Assembly (NCBI RefSeq): GCF_001660705.2
Contig: NZ_LYBV02000018.1
Span: 1-64,000 of the forward strand
Origin: Saccharicrinis aurantiacus
GTDB taxonomy: Bacteria > Bacteroidota > Bacteroidia > Bacteroidales > Marinilabiliaceae
DNA: 64,000 bases
Direction: 5' to 3'
Shown here: positions 1 through 9,417 of the stretch, in pieces
Layout of the letters: each line of letters opens with the position of its first letter
Numbering within the stretch: position 1 is the first letter of the stretch
The notes under the pieces: generated by a model
Databases searched by the model: none
The model's input: only the letters and a program-made list of their open reading frames with translations
What the model was told of the DNA's origin: nothing
Made by a program: the position numbers and the translations under genes

Positions 1-48
1 CTATAAAACTCTTGATACATGTGCCTTGATACTTGATACTATCCCTCT

Positions 49-1611
49 CTATTTAACACTTACTTTAAGCTTCTTCTTATTATCAAAGGCTAAAATGTAG
101 TTCCCTTTTTTCCAACCTTGTGTACTTATTTTTAGCTGTTGCTGATTGGGTTTTACCTTAACCTTAGTTTGCAGATTTCCATCCACGGCATAAACTTTTA
201 GCATATTCACGCCAGTTAGTCCATTAAATTTTACATTCAACACCCCTTTGTTTGGGTTCGGATATACGCTAGGTCCCTTGGCTTTCTTTATCTGCTTTGC
301 TGAAGAAGTGTTGCATTTAATACCATCCACATCAGGATACACTACCATTTTAGAGCCCAAATGCGTTCCACTAACATTAGCAGCGTCTGGTAGTTCAAGC
401 TGAATTGTATAACATCCTTGCTTGCTGCCATCACAACCATTATTGGCATCGGAATTGTTTCGCACAACCGTAAGGGAATAACCATTGGTACTCTCGCCAT
501 CTAGGTTATCGTATTTGTTTGCATAAAGCTCATTTTGTAAATCGCAGCTATACAAAGTAAAATCCTTTGTTTTAACCTGGGCTCCTTTTCCTCCACTCAC
601 CTCAGTTATGGCATCTACAATAGAGTTACTACTAAAAGTACCCAAGTTATCTACCCCACCTTTTTTATCGTAAAACCCTGCAGCTACTTGCACTGCATTT
701 GTTGAGTGGATGGCTTTAATGCCACTTACATCAATTACGCCCTGTTCTGCCCTATGTGGCGAGAGACACAAAGCAGCATCTCCCTTGCGCACCACAATAT
801 TACGACCAACTACCTGATCAATTGTAGCCTCTTTACTCTCTAGGGCACGGGTAAAACCCGATTCGATACGCAAAGTAATACCGCCCTCACCATCTAAATT
901 TTTGAACAGGATGCGCTTACCGGCTCTAATTTGAACTACGCCATATCCCACATGGTTTTTATACGACACCACATCTTTAATGAGGCCTTGAGCTGGTATA
1001 TCGCCTTCTACTCTACTTTGATCTTTACGCAGATTACACTCAATGTTAGAGTATACTGAGTAGCAATCAGAAAACGCAATACCCGATACCTTAAAATTAT
1101 AGGCAGAGAGTACATCCATAAATTTTACACGAGAACCTTTATCACCAGTAAATTCCACTTTAAAGAAACTTTGTGAATCTGTATTGTCTTCATCCATATT
1201 TGTAAAAGCCACATTCTCCACATTAGTATTTCCACCAAACTGAAACATTATAATGTTGCGCGGTGCATTACCCCCGTACCAAGGTCGGAAGGTAACCTCT
1301 GAATTCACTTTAATGTGTACATTACTCAATACCTGCACTCCCCTCACATAAATGTAAGGTGCATTTTGCGGTTTATTAATTTGCAGGTAACCACCGCCTT
1401 GTTCTGATAAATTGCGGATAGCAGCACTAATTAATTCAGAATCATTACCATCATCTAAGCCCGACAAATTATCGATGACCTGTGTGTTATTAGGTATTTT
1501 ATTCACATAGTAATCTGCCTCTTTATCGCTTAGGCGCTGCGCATGGGCTCCTATTATTCCGCTAATTATAAGCACTAGGCTTATGGTGATTGTTTTATAG
1601 ATATGTTTCAT
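49..1611 (-). CDS. Secreted beta-helix protein, GH82 (iota-carrageenase)-like, T9SS-sorted
   Basis: I chose the ATG at 1611, giving 520 aa, because a clean signal peptide (MKHIYKTITISLVLIISGIIGAHAQ) starts there; an upstream in-frame ATG would add 13 implausible residues. The body reads as a right-handed parallel beta-helix. Compared from memory with Alteromonas iota-carrageenase CgiA, it shares SNVHIKV, the NxxxGYGxxQ strand, the LFKNLDGEGGITLR strand and an SPH motif. The recalled CgiA residues Gln222, Glu245, Asp247 and His281 fall at Gln227, Glu250, Gly252 and His286, a constant offset of 5, so only the second acid is lost. The last ~75 residues (from SVYPNPNKG) look like a type A Por sorting domain, implying export by type IX secretion. 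It is the downstream partner of a close paralogue. GH82-like is well supported; the substrate is not known. Confidence 0.72.
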   Translation of the reverse strand: MKHIYKTITISLVLIISGIIGAHAQRLSDKEADYYVNKIPNNTQVIDNLSGLDDGNDSELISAAIRNLSEQGGGYLQINKPQNAPYIYVRGVQVLSNVHIKVNSEVTFRPWYGGNAPRNIIMFQFGGNTNVENVAFTNMDEDNTDSQSFFKVEFTGDKGSRVKFMDVLSAYNFKVSGIAFSDCYSVYSNIECNLRKDQSRVEGDIPAQGLIKDVVSYKNHVGYGVVQIRAGKRILFKNLDGEGGITLRIESGFTRALESKEATIDQVVGRNIVVRKGDAALCLSPHRAEQGVIDVSGIKAIHSTNAVQVAAGFYDKKGGVDNLGTFSSNSIVDAITEVSGGKGAQVKTKDFTLYSCDLQNELYANKYDNLDGESTNGYSLTVVRNNSDANNGCDGSKQGCYTIQLELPDAANVSGTHLGSKMVVYPDVDGIKCNTSSAKQIKKAKGPSVYPNPNKGVLNVKFNGLTGVNMLKVYAVDGNLQTKVKVKPNQQQLKISTQGWKKGNYILAFDNKKKLKVSVK

Positions 1612-1735
1612 ATTTTTTGAATTAGTATCAAGATTCAAGTATCCAGACACAAGATTTATTTACTTCTTACCTTAGGATGACGCAATAGCGTATTACCAAC
1701 TTTAATAATTATTCGCAACTAACAATTACCTAAGC

Positions 1736-1858
1736 ACCTCGTCATTGCGACAAAGGAAGCAATCTCAAGACAAGCTGTTAACCCCTTATACTTCTATCTT
1801 GATACATACTACCTACCATATAACTGCCTTGAGATCGCCGCGTGCCTCGCGATGACGC
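1736..1858. repeat. Inverted pair of REP-like units
   Basis: Between the two beta-helix genes, the unit CGTCATTGCGAC...GAAGCAATCTCAAG (about 1740-1768) is followed by an inverted relative, CTTGAGATCGCC...CTCGCGATGACG (about 1828-1857). A third copy of the same family lies at 53656-53692. This matches the general look of short extragenic palindromic repeats. It could fold in RNA, but there is no U-tract, so I do not call it a terminator. Confidence 0.6.
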
Positions 1859-1893
1859 AATATCGTTTTGGTACCTTGGAAAATCATCAACGA

Positions 1894-3453
1894 TTACTTA
1901 AGACTAAACTTCATTTTCTTTTCCTTAGTAAAAGCGATTATATAATTTCCCTTCTCCCAACTTACAGTGCTAATACGGACCTCTTGCTCATTTTCTTTAA
2001 GTTTATGTTTTGTTTCAAAGCTTCCGCTTAGGGAATAAATTCTTAGTATCTCCACATTCTTTAAGCCGTTCAATTTTATTTTCAGCATATTTTCTTCAGC
2101 GTTTACGATAATCTTGGGCTGCTTTTCTTTTTTTGCCTTATCTGCAGCTGAAGTTTCGCAAGTATACTTTTGTACATTACTATAGCTAATCGGATCACTA
2201 TGTAAGAAAGTACCACTGATTACTTCATCTTTGGGTAAATCTAATTGAATGGTATAACAGCCCATTGGTCTTTTACCTTCAGAAGAACAACCGTAATCGG
2301 GGTGCGATGAATATTCTACCACTGCCAACGATGTGGCATAAGAACTTTCTCCGTCAGGAGCTGTAGGAAAATTGTCCTTTAATTCTGTTTGCTGCTCACA
2401 TTCAAACTGAGTGAAATATTTACTCTTAACCTGTGCCGTTTTCCCTCCTTCTACTTTTTTAAAATCGCCCACATACGAATCGCTACTAAAGGTCCCAAGG
2501 TTGTCAACCCCGCCTTTATTATCGTAAAAGCCATTGCCAATTTCCACAGCTGCCATTGAGTTGTAAGCACTAATACCACGTATATCAACCCAACCTTGCT
2601 TAATTCGGTGCGGCGACATAGATAAGGCTGATTTACCATTACGGATAGTTATATTTCGCCCCACGCATGCATCAATACTAGCATCTGCACTCAATACCTT
2701 CCGTGCAAAGCCCGATTCCATGCGCAAGGTAATACCACCCTCGCCATCCAGGTTCTTGAATAGAATACGCTTCCCTGCTCTGATTTGTACAATACCATAT
2801 CCCACATGGTTGTTGTGCGATAATATATTTTTTATAATACCTTGAGTTGGTAAATCGCCTTCCTTAAGGCTTTGATCCCTGCGTAAATTACACTCTACAT
2901 TTGAGTATACCGTGTTGGAATCGAAAAACTCCATACCCGATACTTTAAAGTTGTATGCCGATACGATATCAATAAACTTAACTCTATTACTTTTCCCTCC
3001 AGTTAATTCAACTTTAAAAAAAGTTTCCGGATCATTACTATCTTCCTCAAGGTTAGTGATGGCTACATTGCTGATATTCATCTTGCCACCCAAGGAAAAC
3101 ATAATCTTATTTCGAGGAACCTTATCGCCACCATTCCATAAACGGAATATTACATCTGGTTCAACCTTAATGTGCACATTACTCTGAAGGTTTACCTCTC
3201 GCACGTAAATGTATTTACTCTGTTTGGGCTTTTTTATTAGTAAAACCCCTCCTCCAGCTTTTGATAGTTTAGCAATAGCTTGATTCAATAATTGAGAGTC
3301 ACCGCTATCCTCATTTCCCGATAGGTCATCGAGCACAATTACTTTATTGGGCATTTTATTAATATAGAAAGCAGCTTCCTTATCATTAACGTTTTTGGCA
3401 TCAATATCATTAAAGCTTAATAAAATTAAAAGTGTTAGTACAATATTTTTCAT
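1894..3453 (-). CDS. Secreted beta-helix protein, GH82 (iota-carrageenase)-like, paralogue
   Basis: This 519-aa protein begins with a signal peptide (MKNIVLTLLILLSFNDIDA) and is collinear with its neighbour over its whole length. The recalled GH82 active-site positions map to Gln223, Glu246 and His282; the second acidic position is Gly248, so the change is shared by both paralogues and is not a random defect. The C-terminal ~75 residues, ending in KKMKFSLK, resemble the neighbour's Por sorting domain but have lost the usual YPNP motif, so export by type IX secretion is less certain. The pair arose by tandem duplication. The two genes are 282 bp apart, separated by REP-like repeats, so they may be transcribed separately. 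It probably cleaves a sulfated galactan; a lyase or an oligosaccharide-specific role is possible. Confidence 0.72.
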   Translation of the reverse strand: MKNIVLTLLILLSFNDIDAKNVNDKEAAFYINKMPNKVIVLDDLSGNEDSGDSQLLNQAIAKLSKAGGGVLLIKKPKQSKYIYVREVNLQSNVHIKVEPDVIFRLWNGGDKVPRNKIMFSLGGKMNISNVAITNLEEDSNDPETFFKVELTGGKSNRVKFIDIVSAYNFKVSGMEFFDSNTVYSNVECNLRRDQSLKEGDLPTQGIIKNILSHNNHVGYGIVQIRAGKRILFKNLDGEGGITLRMESGFARKVLSADASIDACVGRNITIRNGKSALSMSPHRIKQGWVDIRGISAYNSMAAVEIGNGFYDNKGGVDNLGTFSSDSYVGDFKKVEGGKTAQVKSKYFTQFECEQQTELKDNFPTAPDGESSYATSLAVVEYSSHPDYGCSSEGKRPMGCYTIQLDLPKDEVISGTFLHSDPISYSNVQKYTCETSAADKAKKEKQPKIIVNAEENMLKIKLNGLKNVEILRIYSLSGSFETKHKLKENEQEVRISTVSWEKGNYIIAFTKEKKMKFSLK

Positions 3454-3687
3454 AAGTAGATTGTTTTTTATCTCTGTTAAGAGTCTTCAAAATTCTTATG
3501 TAAATATCTCATCTTAATCGGTAAGGCATGTTCTTAGGGGTAATAAATGCAGAAGCACATCCTTCTCTCTATATATTTACTACCAGCGAGTTGCATTCAT
3601 TGTTAATTAAAAGTAACAGCTAGGCATCTGCATTCTCAAAAGTACTTTTAAGCAGTTTATTGCTAATACGAGAAAAATTTAACGGGT

Positions 3688-3724
3688 ATAAAAAAGCCCT
3701 CCAGACATGATAATCTAGAGGGCT
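3688..3724 (-). terminator. Intrinsic terminator after the SGNH lipoprotein gene
   Basis: AGCCCTC (3695-3701) pairs with GAGGGCT (3718-3724), with an extra AGA/TCT pairing inside. On the minus strand the stem is followed by a run of U. It lies about 40 bp past the stop of the gene at 3761. The remainder of 3454-3687 shows nothing I recognise. Confidence 0.8.
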
Positions 3725-3760
3725 CTTAAGTTCAAAATGATCCAAAAAAAATGGTTTGTA

Positions 3761-5119
3761 TTATGGAAATACGATACCTGGCTGATTGTTTACATCGGCA
3801 CTAGGAATATTGGCATTGTATTTTGTGTTTATGGCTTTAATAAATTCGTTGGCAAATAAGGCAGCCCCTTTCATTGAGGGATGCAATCCATCAAGAGAAA
3901 ATACGTTACCGCTTACAAAAGTAGTTGTATATAAATTACCATCAACCAACAAACCGGTTTCAACAAGGCTATTGAACCATGTATTCATATCAGCTAAAGC
4001 CAAATTGCTAGCGGCAGTTTTAATAATTGCATTAAATGCTGTTGTAGCATCGGCAATACTTTTTAATTCAGAATCGGTTAACACTACCTCATCAGTTAAA
4101 GGAAGTACTTGTCCGGCTGGCCAAGAGGCTATTTCGCTTTGAGCCGATAATAACACTTTTTCTGTGGCATTCATTTGACGAATCTGTAATGGATAAGTAG
4201 CATCCTCAATAACAAAGGTATTAGGACCCTCAACAAAAGTAATGGTTGGCAAACCTAATAGTTCAGCATTGTTATTATAGTCCAATACCTGCTCATAATA
4301 ATCATTTAAACCTTGCGCTTGTTCCGATGTTAAAACCAATGCATTATATGGCACTGTGGTAAAAAATGGCATTTTACTGATATCAGGAATGTTTGCTACT
4401 ACTCCCATCGTATTATTGGCAGATAACATGGCAATGGCCCCATTTACTGACTCTGCAAAAGCATCTGTTGAAGTGATATCACCAGGCTCTAATCCTGACT
4501 CACTACCTACTCCACCATTACTCGCGTAATCTAGCACATCGTTAATACCAGCCCAATACACAAAAAAGCGGGGCTCGTTAACTAAAGCATCCTCCACGAC
4601 AGTTGATGTACCCGGCATAGAAGCATAGCGACTATAAAAAGGATTAAAGTTGCCTTCACCTAAAGTTGGATCTCCCAATAATGGCGATACCAAATGAATG
4701 GCTTTAGCGCCAGGGACAGATACATTTGCAAAAGGAACATCTGCATTAACCCATTTACTTTGGTCACTTAATAAGCTTACATCACCTTCAGTCGGGACTG
4801 GAGACAATTCACCATCAACAATCTGAAGTACATACTTTCCATTTTGCATTGAACCAATGGACTTACCTGCTTCAATTAATGGTAGTTTGTTTAAGGTATT
4901 TCCTACGGCGGATAATTGCTTACTCAATATACCTCCAATGCCATTTTCTTGTCCTTCGGCATATAGCGCATTATCCATATAACCCGCTAAATACGAATCA
5001 CCAACAACAACGGTTTTGGTAAAATCAGCACTTCCACTAGAAGCATTAAATTCTTTATCGGCTAACTCACAACTAAATAAACCTAAAGCAAGTAAACCTG
5101 TATATATTATATTCTTCAT
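3761..5119 (-). CDS. SGNH/GDSL-type hydrolase-like lipoprotein
   Basis: The 452-aa protein starts with a lipoprotein signal (LGLFSC, Cys17), so it is probably anchored in the outer membrane. A GDSY motif ([11 protein letters not shown], Ser42) and a late DGLHPSMKG block fit the Ser and Asp/His of the SGNH hydrolase fold, with AGINDVL as the likely Asn-containing block. This suggests an esterase or lipase. The next gene downstream, 39 bp away, encodes a FadL-type channel. The two probably form an operon in which an ester is cleaved at the surface and the freed hydrophobic product is taken up. The substrate is unknown. Confidence 0.7.
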   Translation of the reverse strand: MKNIIYTGLLALGLFSCELADKEFNASSGSADFTKTVVVGDSYLAGYMDNALYAEGQENGIGGILSKQLSAVGNTLNKLPLIEAGKSIGSMQNGKYVLQIVDGELSPVPTEGDVSLLSDQSKWVNADVPFANVSVPGAKAIHLVSPLLGDPTLGEGNFNPFYSRYASMPGTSTVVEDALVNEPRFFVYWAGINDVLDYASNGGVGSESGLEPGDITSTDAFAESVNGAIAMLSANNTMGVVANIPDISKMPFFTTVPYNALVLTSEQAQGLNDYYEQVLDYNNNAELLGLPTITFVEGPNTFVIEDATYPLQIRQMNATEKVLLSAQSEIASWPAGQVLPLTDEVVLTDSELKSIADATTAFNAIIKTAASNLALADMNTWFNSLVETGLLVDGNLYTTTFVSGNVFSLDGLHPSMKGAALFANEFIKAINTKYNANIPSADVNNQPGIVFP

Positions 5120-5158
5120 ATATTTCTTTTCTATAAATTACTTATCAAACCACCGATA

Positions 5159-6415
5159 CTAAAAAGCATAGTTAACACCTATACCAGGGATGAAAGCCTG
5201 TGAATTATAGGTACCGTAAAAATTAGCTGGCTCGTATCCGCCCTCGCGTTCTAAACCTTTAATGTATAACATTGAAGCATCTATCGATAGCTTCTCGTTA
5301 GCTCTAAAGGTAAAACCACAGGATAAACCAACTTTGTTTGCCCCCGGAGTTTCAGGATTCAATAAATGATCTTCGATTGGGGTTTGATCGTAGTAGGCAC
5401 CTGCCATAATATCAAACTTTTCTGATAAAGCATATTCAGCACCCACACGGTATATCATCGTATTTTTATACTCACGCGGGTTCACTGATGTTGGAATCGT
5501 TTCTGAGGCAAATTCAAATACCAACTCTTCATAAGTGGACCAAAATACGTATTGGAAATCAGCCGCCAAAGTCAGCTTATCTCCAAGCTGATATCCTAAG
5601 CCCAATGTTAAGTTGGCCGGTAATGGCAACTCTGAATCGAAAGTAGTATTCGCAAATTGTCCCATTAAAGAATTTGGAATATTAGAGAAAGTAGCATCTC
5701 CTCCCTCCATTGTCATAGTAACTTCAGAACGATAGTTTAGACCTAGCGAGAACTTTTCACTGGCCTGATAAAATATACCTAAGTTATACCCAAAGGCAGT
5801 AGCTGTACCATTTAAGTTGGTACTTGCCTCTCCGTTTGCACCAGTAATTGGCAATGCTTTATTTAAATCAACACTACCTGCAACAATCATTGCACCTGCA
5901 CCAATACCCAATTTTTCGTTTATTTGATAAGATACCGTTGGTTGAATAAAAAAGCTGCGCAAAGTAATGTCTTGAATTAAATAACGTCCATCCCAATCTT
6001 TCTCCCATGACAATCCATTACCATATGGTGTTGTTACGCTAAGACCAACAGCCCAACTATCGTTTAATTTAGCTGCTCCATAAAAATAAAAGGGTGTTCC
6101 TACCGGACTATTGGTTTGAGCACTATAATTACTTCCAGCTTTATTAAAATTAACGGTTGACATTACGAAACTAGCTCCCGCTGAAAAGTCGTAACTATTC
6201 TCCATCATGCTTAAAGCACCGGGATTGAAATGTATGGCACTAGCTCCGTTAACCAAACCTGTTCCGGTGTGGCCCATCGCCGTATTCTTTTGTCCTTGTA
6301 AATTTACTTGATATCCCTCCGCTTTTGATGTTAACATTACAGATGAAACAACAATGAGAGATAAATAACGCATCATAAGTGTTTTGCTTATGAATCTTTT
6401 TAAGCTTTTAATCAT
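5159..6415 (-). CDS. FadL/OMPP1 (TodX) family outer-membrane transporter
   Basis: The 418-aa protein has an N-terminal signal region and the FadL-type hatch sequence (GQKNTAMGHTGTGLVNGAS with an NPGAL motif just after). The rest shows alternating amphipathic strands and ends in an aromatic residue (GVNYAF), as expected for a 14-strand beta-barrel. FadL-family proteins pass long-chain fatty acids or aromatic hydrocarbons across the outer membrane. The start could be the ATG used here or one of two Met codons about 14 residues in, closer to the hydrophobic core. It is the first gene of a two-gene unit with the SGNH lipoprotein. Confidence 0.85.
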   Translation of the reverse strand: MIKSLKRFISKTLMMRYLSLIVVSSVMLTSKAEGYQVNLQGQKNTAMGHTGTGLVNGASAIHFNPGALSMMENSYDFSAGASFVMSTVNFNKAGSNYSAQTNSPVGTPFYFYGAAKLNDSWAVGLSVTTPYGNGLSWEKDWDGRYLIQDITLRSFFIQPTVSYQINEKLGIGAGAMIVAGSVDLNKALPITGANGEASTNLNGTATAFGYNLGIFYQASEKFSLGLNYRSEVTMTMEGGDATFSNIPNSLMGQFANTTFDSELPLPANLTLGLGYQLGDKLTLAADFQYVFWSTYEELVFEFASETIPTSVNPREYKNTMIYRVGAEYALSEKFDIMAGAYYDQTPIEDHLLNPETPGANKVGLSCGFTFRANEKLSIDASMLYIKGLEREGGYEPANFYGTYNSQAFIPGIGVNYAF

Positions 6416-6619
6416 TCTTTATTCATTTTAGAATTCAGCTTGTTCAACGAATAAAGAAACGCTAGGTTCTGTTTTTGAGTGAATTATTGTTCATATCCTA
6501 TGAAGATATATTCACTTTAGAGCACCACACTACCGTTAGTTCTAACTAACAATTGATTATACTGTAGCTACAAGAATAAATACATAAAAGCTAAAAGTCG
6601 TTCTTAAGAGAGGCGAAAA

Positions 6620-6658
6620 CAAAAAAAAGCAGGAAACCCTTTAATAGGATTTCCTGCT
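6620..6658 (-). terminator. Intrinsic terminator of the thr operon
   Basis: AGCAGGAAA (6628-6636) and TTTCCTGCT (6650-6658) form a perfect 9-bp stem. On the minus strand it is followed by eight U. It lies about 65 bp after the thrC stop and closes the threonine operon. Confidence 0.88.
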
Positions 6659-6724
6659 TCATATATTTTTAGTATTAGCCTTTATTTCTATACTAGGCAA
6701 AACACAAGTAACTATTGCTAGATA

Positions 6725-8023
6725 CTATTTATTCATTAAGTACTTTTTCAATTCTTGCATATCCGCTTTCATGCTAATGTTTTTTGCTTCACCATTCATG
6801 AAAGCTTGTAAACGAGTTGGCACTTCAACTTTTCGACCAATAACTGGTTCTACAACTTCAGGGAATTTAGCCGGGTGCGCTGTTTCTAAAAATACACCTA
6901 CCTCAGTTTCCTCAAGATCATTTTCTAAAGCTTTAAAACCTGTAGCTCCGTGCGGATCAAGAATATATTTGTTATCAACATCTACGCGCTTAACCGTTTC
7001 TCTAATTTCTTCATCAGTAAAAGAATAACCCGTTAAGTTAGCTGTTACCTTTTTATGCTCGCTATCGTATAAATCCATTATACGAACAAAGTTACTTGGG
7101 TCTCCAACATCCATTGCATTAGCAATAGTTGCTTTCGACGGAGCCGGTTTATACTCTCCAGACTCTAAATATTGAGGAACTATATCGTTAATATTAGTGG
7201 CTGCAATAAAGCGTTTTACAGGCAAGCCCATGGTTTGCGCTACTAATCCGGCAGTTATATTTCCAAAGTTTCCGCTTGGCACACAAAAAACAAGGTCTTT
7301 AGTATTTCCTGCCTTTTTCATTTGTGCATAAGCATGATGGTAATAAATAGATTGCGGCAACAAACGTGCTAAATTAATTGAATTAGCAGAAGTTAGCGTT
7401 AAGGCTTCGTTGAGTTCTTTATCTAAGAAAGCCTGTTTAACCATGCGCTGGCAATCATCAAAAGTACCTTCTACTTCAATAGAAGTAATATTTTCTCCTA
7501 AAGTTGTAAACTGCTTTTCTTGCACCTCACTCACCAAGCCTTTAGGATACAATACAAATACCTTGATGCCTGGAACTTTGTAAAAACCATTTGCTACAGC
7601 ACTTCCTGTATCACCCGATGTTGCAACAAGAATATTAATCTCTTTATCTTGCCCCTTAACAAAATGAGAAAGAATACGAGCCATAAAACGACCACCTACA
7701 TCCTTAAATGCTAAAGTAGGTCCGTGCCATAACTCTAAAGAATAGATGTCGCCACAAACTTTAACCGTAGGCATTTCAAAACTTAAAGCATCTTCAACCA
7801 AAGCCTTAAAATCATCCTCTGGAATATCAGGACAAAAGAATGGTTTAAGAGCCATAAAGCCAATTTCGCTTAAGGTCATATTCTCAATATTGTCCATTGT
7901 TTCAGGATCAATTACAGGAATATACTCTGGCATATATAAACCATTATCGGCAGCTAAACCTTTTAATACAGCTTCCTTTAAGGATACTTTTACCGATGGC
8001 GAATTTGTACTATAGAATTTCAT
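6725..8023 (-). CDS. thrC: Threonine synthase
   Basis: The 432-aa protein converts O-phosphohomoserine to threonine with pyridoxal phosphate. The N-terminal MKFYSTNSPSVKVSLKEAV is typical of the family. The PLP lysine is in LWHGPTLAFKDVG, and TSGDTGSAVANGF is the phosphate-binding loop. Length is as usual for the bacterial long form. It is the last gene of the thrA - apgM-like - thrC operon, 82 bp after the preceding gene, so the enzymes that make and use phosphohomoserine are adjacent. Confidence 0.96.
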   Translation of the reverse strand: MKFYSTNSPSVKVSLKEAVLKGLAADNGLYMPEYIPVIDPETMDNIENMTLSEIGFMALKPFFCPDIPEDDFKALVEDALSFEMPTVKVCGDIYSLELWHGPTLAFKDVGGRFMARILSHFVKGQDKEINILVATSGDTGSAVANGFYKVPGIKVFVLYPKGLVSEVQEKQFTTLGENITSIEVEGTFDDCQRMVKQAFLDKELNEALTLTSANSINLARLLPQSIYYHHAYAQMKKAGNTKDLVFCVPSGNFGNITAGLVAQTMGLPVKRFIAATNINDIVPQYLESGEYKPAPSKATIANAMDVGDPSNFVRIMDLYDSEHKKVTANLTGYSFTDEEIRETVKRVDVDNKYILDPHGATGFKALENDLEETEVGVFLETAHPAKFPEVVEPVIGRKVEVPTRLQAFMNGEAKNISMKADMQELKKYLMNK

Positions 8024-8105
8024 CTTGTTGTTATTTGAGTTGTGCTAAAGTAGTCAATTTTCAAAGACTACTTTAGCACTATAAATTTTGTCTGTTATAA
8101 TTTAA

Positions 8106-9317
8106 TTATGCATCGCTCAAAAGCAATTGCATAAATTCGGGTCCGTATAAAGTACCAAAAGCTCCTTTTTTAGCAGCATCCTCGTTGTACTCATTTACAT
8201 CATCGGGCTTTTGACCCGGCTTTGAAATTAAGAATGGAACTGCATCACGCGTATGCGTTCTTAAAGCACAAGGTGTTGGATGATCGGGTAATAAAGCAAT
8301 CGTCACATCTTCGTCCATTTTCTCCACTTCCTCAAGCACATATTTTACAACACGCTGATCTAAAGACTCAATGGTTTGTGTCTTTAATTTCCAATCGCCT
8401 TCATGACCTGCTTCATCACTAGCCTCAATGTGTAAAAATACATATTGATTCTCTTTTAAAGCTTTTATTGCAGCCTCTGCTTTTCCTTCGTAGTTTGTAT
8501 CATACAATCCTGTTGAACCAGGAACATGCACGCCTTCTAATCCGGCATAAGCACCTAAACCATAAATTAAGTCTACTGCTGAAATTACCACACCCGACTC
8601 AACACCATAAAGCTCCTTAAGCGTTGGCATATCAGGCGTATTCCCAGCCGACCAAGGCCATATCATATCTGCTGCGGGTTTCCCTGCTGCTCTTCTTTTC
8701 ACATTAACTGGATGATCTTTTAGTAATTCCTTCGATTTAAGCATTAAATCAATTACGATATCCACTGTAGATTGCGCCGCCTCATTTTTAGCACTTGGCA
8801 ACACATCCTTAAATGGAGTTCCAGGAACATCGTGAGGAGGAACACAGTTAATTTGATCACTACCACCATCAATTACCATTAAGTGACGATAACTAACCCC
8901 TGCGTAAAAACGGTTTTTCTCATCACCCAATTTCTCATGGAGAAACTCCATAATCTCTTTGGCCTCTTCCGTTGAAATATGTCCTGCTGAGTGGTTCAGT
9001 ACTTTTTCATCCTCAATAGAAATCAAGTTACAACGAAATACTAAATCTGTTAATGAAGTCTTCACTCCCATTGAAGCCGCCTCAAGCACTCCTCTACCGC
9101 GATAGTATTTTTCGGCATCGTAACCCATTACCATCATATTAGCAACTTCACTTCCCGGATGTAAGCTTGCTGGCACTGTATCTAGTAAACCCGATACAGC
9201 ACTTTTTGCTAATTGATCAATATATGGAGTCTTAGCTGCCATTAACGGAGTTTTACCTCCTAACTCTTCCAAAGGCTCATCTGAAGCCCCATCTGATAAT
9301 ATTACTAGATATTTCAT
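8106..9317 (-). CDS. ApgM-like phosphoglycerate mutase family protein, probable homoserine kinase
   Basis: This 403-aa member of the alkaline phosphatase superfamily resembles archaeal-type cofactor-independent phosphoglycerate mutase. Metal-ligand motifs are visible at the start (LSDGASDEP), in HIEASDEAGHEGD and in LLPDHPTP. It sits between thrA and thrC, and no GHMP-type homoserine kinase gene (thrB) is present in the operon. From memory, ApgM homologues in thr operons of Bacteroides and some other bacteria supply homoserine kinase activity. I therefore infer that role; glycolytic mutase activity is the alternative. Confidence 0.85.
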   Translation of the reverse strand: MKYLVILSDGASDEPLEELGGKTPLMAAKTPYIDQLAKSAVSGLLDTVPASLHPGSEVANMMVMGYDAEKYYRGRGVLEAASMGVKTSLTDLVFRCNLISIEDEKVLNHSAGHISTEEAKEIMEFLHEKLGDEKNRFYAGVSYRHLMVIDGGSDQINCVPPHDVPGTPFKDVLPSAKNEAAQSTVDIVIDLMLKSKELLKDHPVNVKRRAAGKPAADMIWPWSAGNTPDMPTLKELYGVESGVVISAVDLIYGLGAYAGLEGVHVPGSTGLYDTNYEGKAEAAIKALKENQYVFLHIEASDEAGHEGDWKLKTQTIESLDQRVVKYVLEEVEKMDEDVTIALLPDHPTPCALRTHTRDAVPFLISKPGQKPDDVNEYNEDAAKKGAFGTLYGPEFMQLLLSDA

Positions 9318-9417
9318 AAATCTCTGTTTAAGTAATTCCTGACATTAGTCATATTCTATTGCTAAGAAACCACGATTTAAACACTTGGTTCTATCAGGAA
9401 TTGTTAAAAACTAATAA

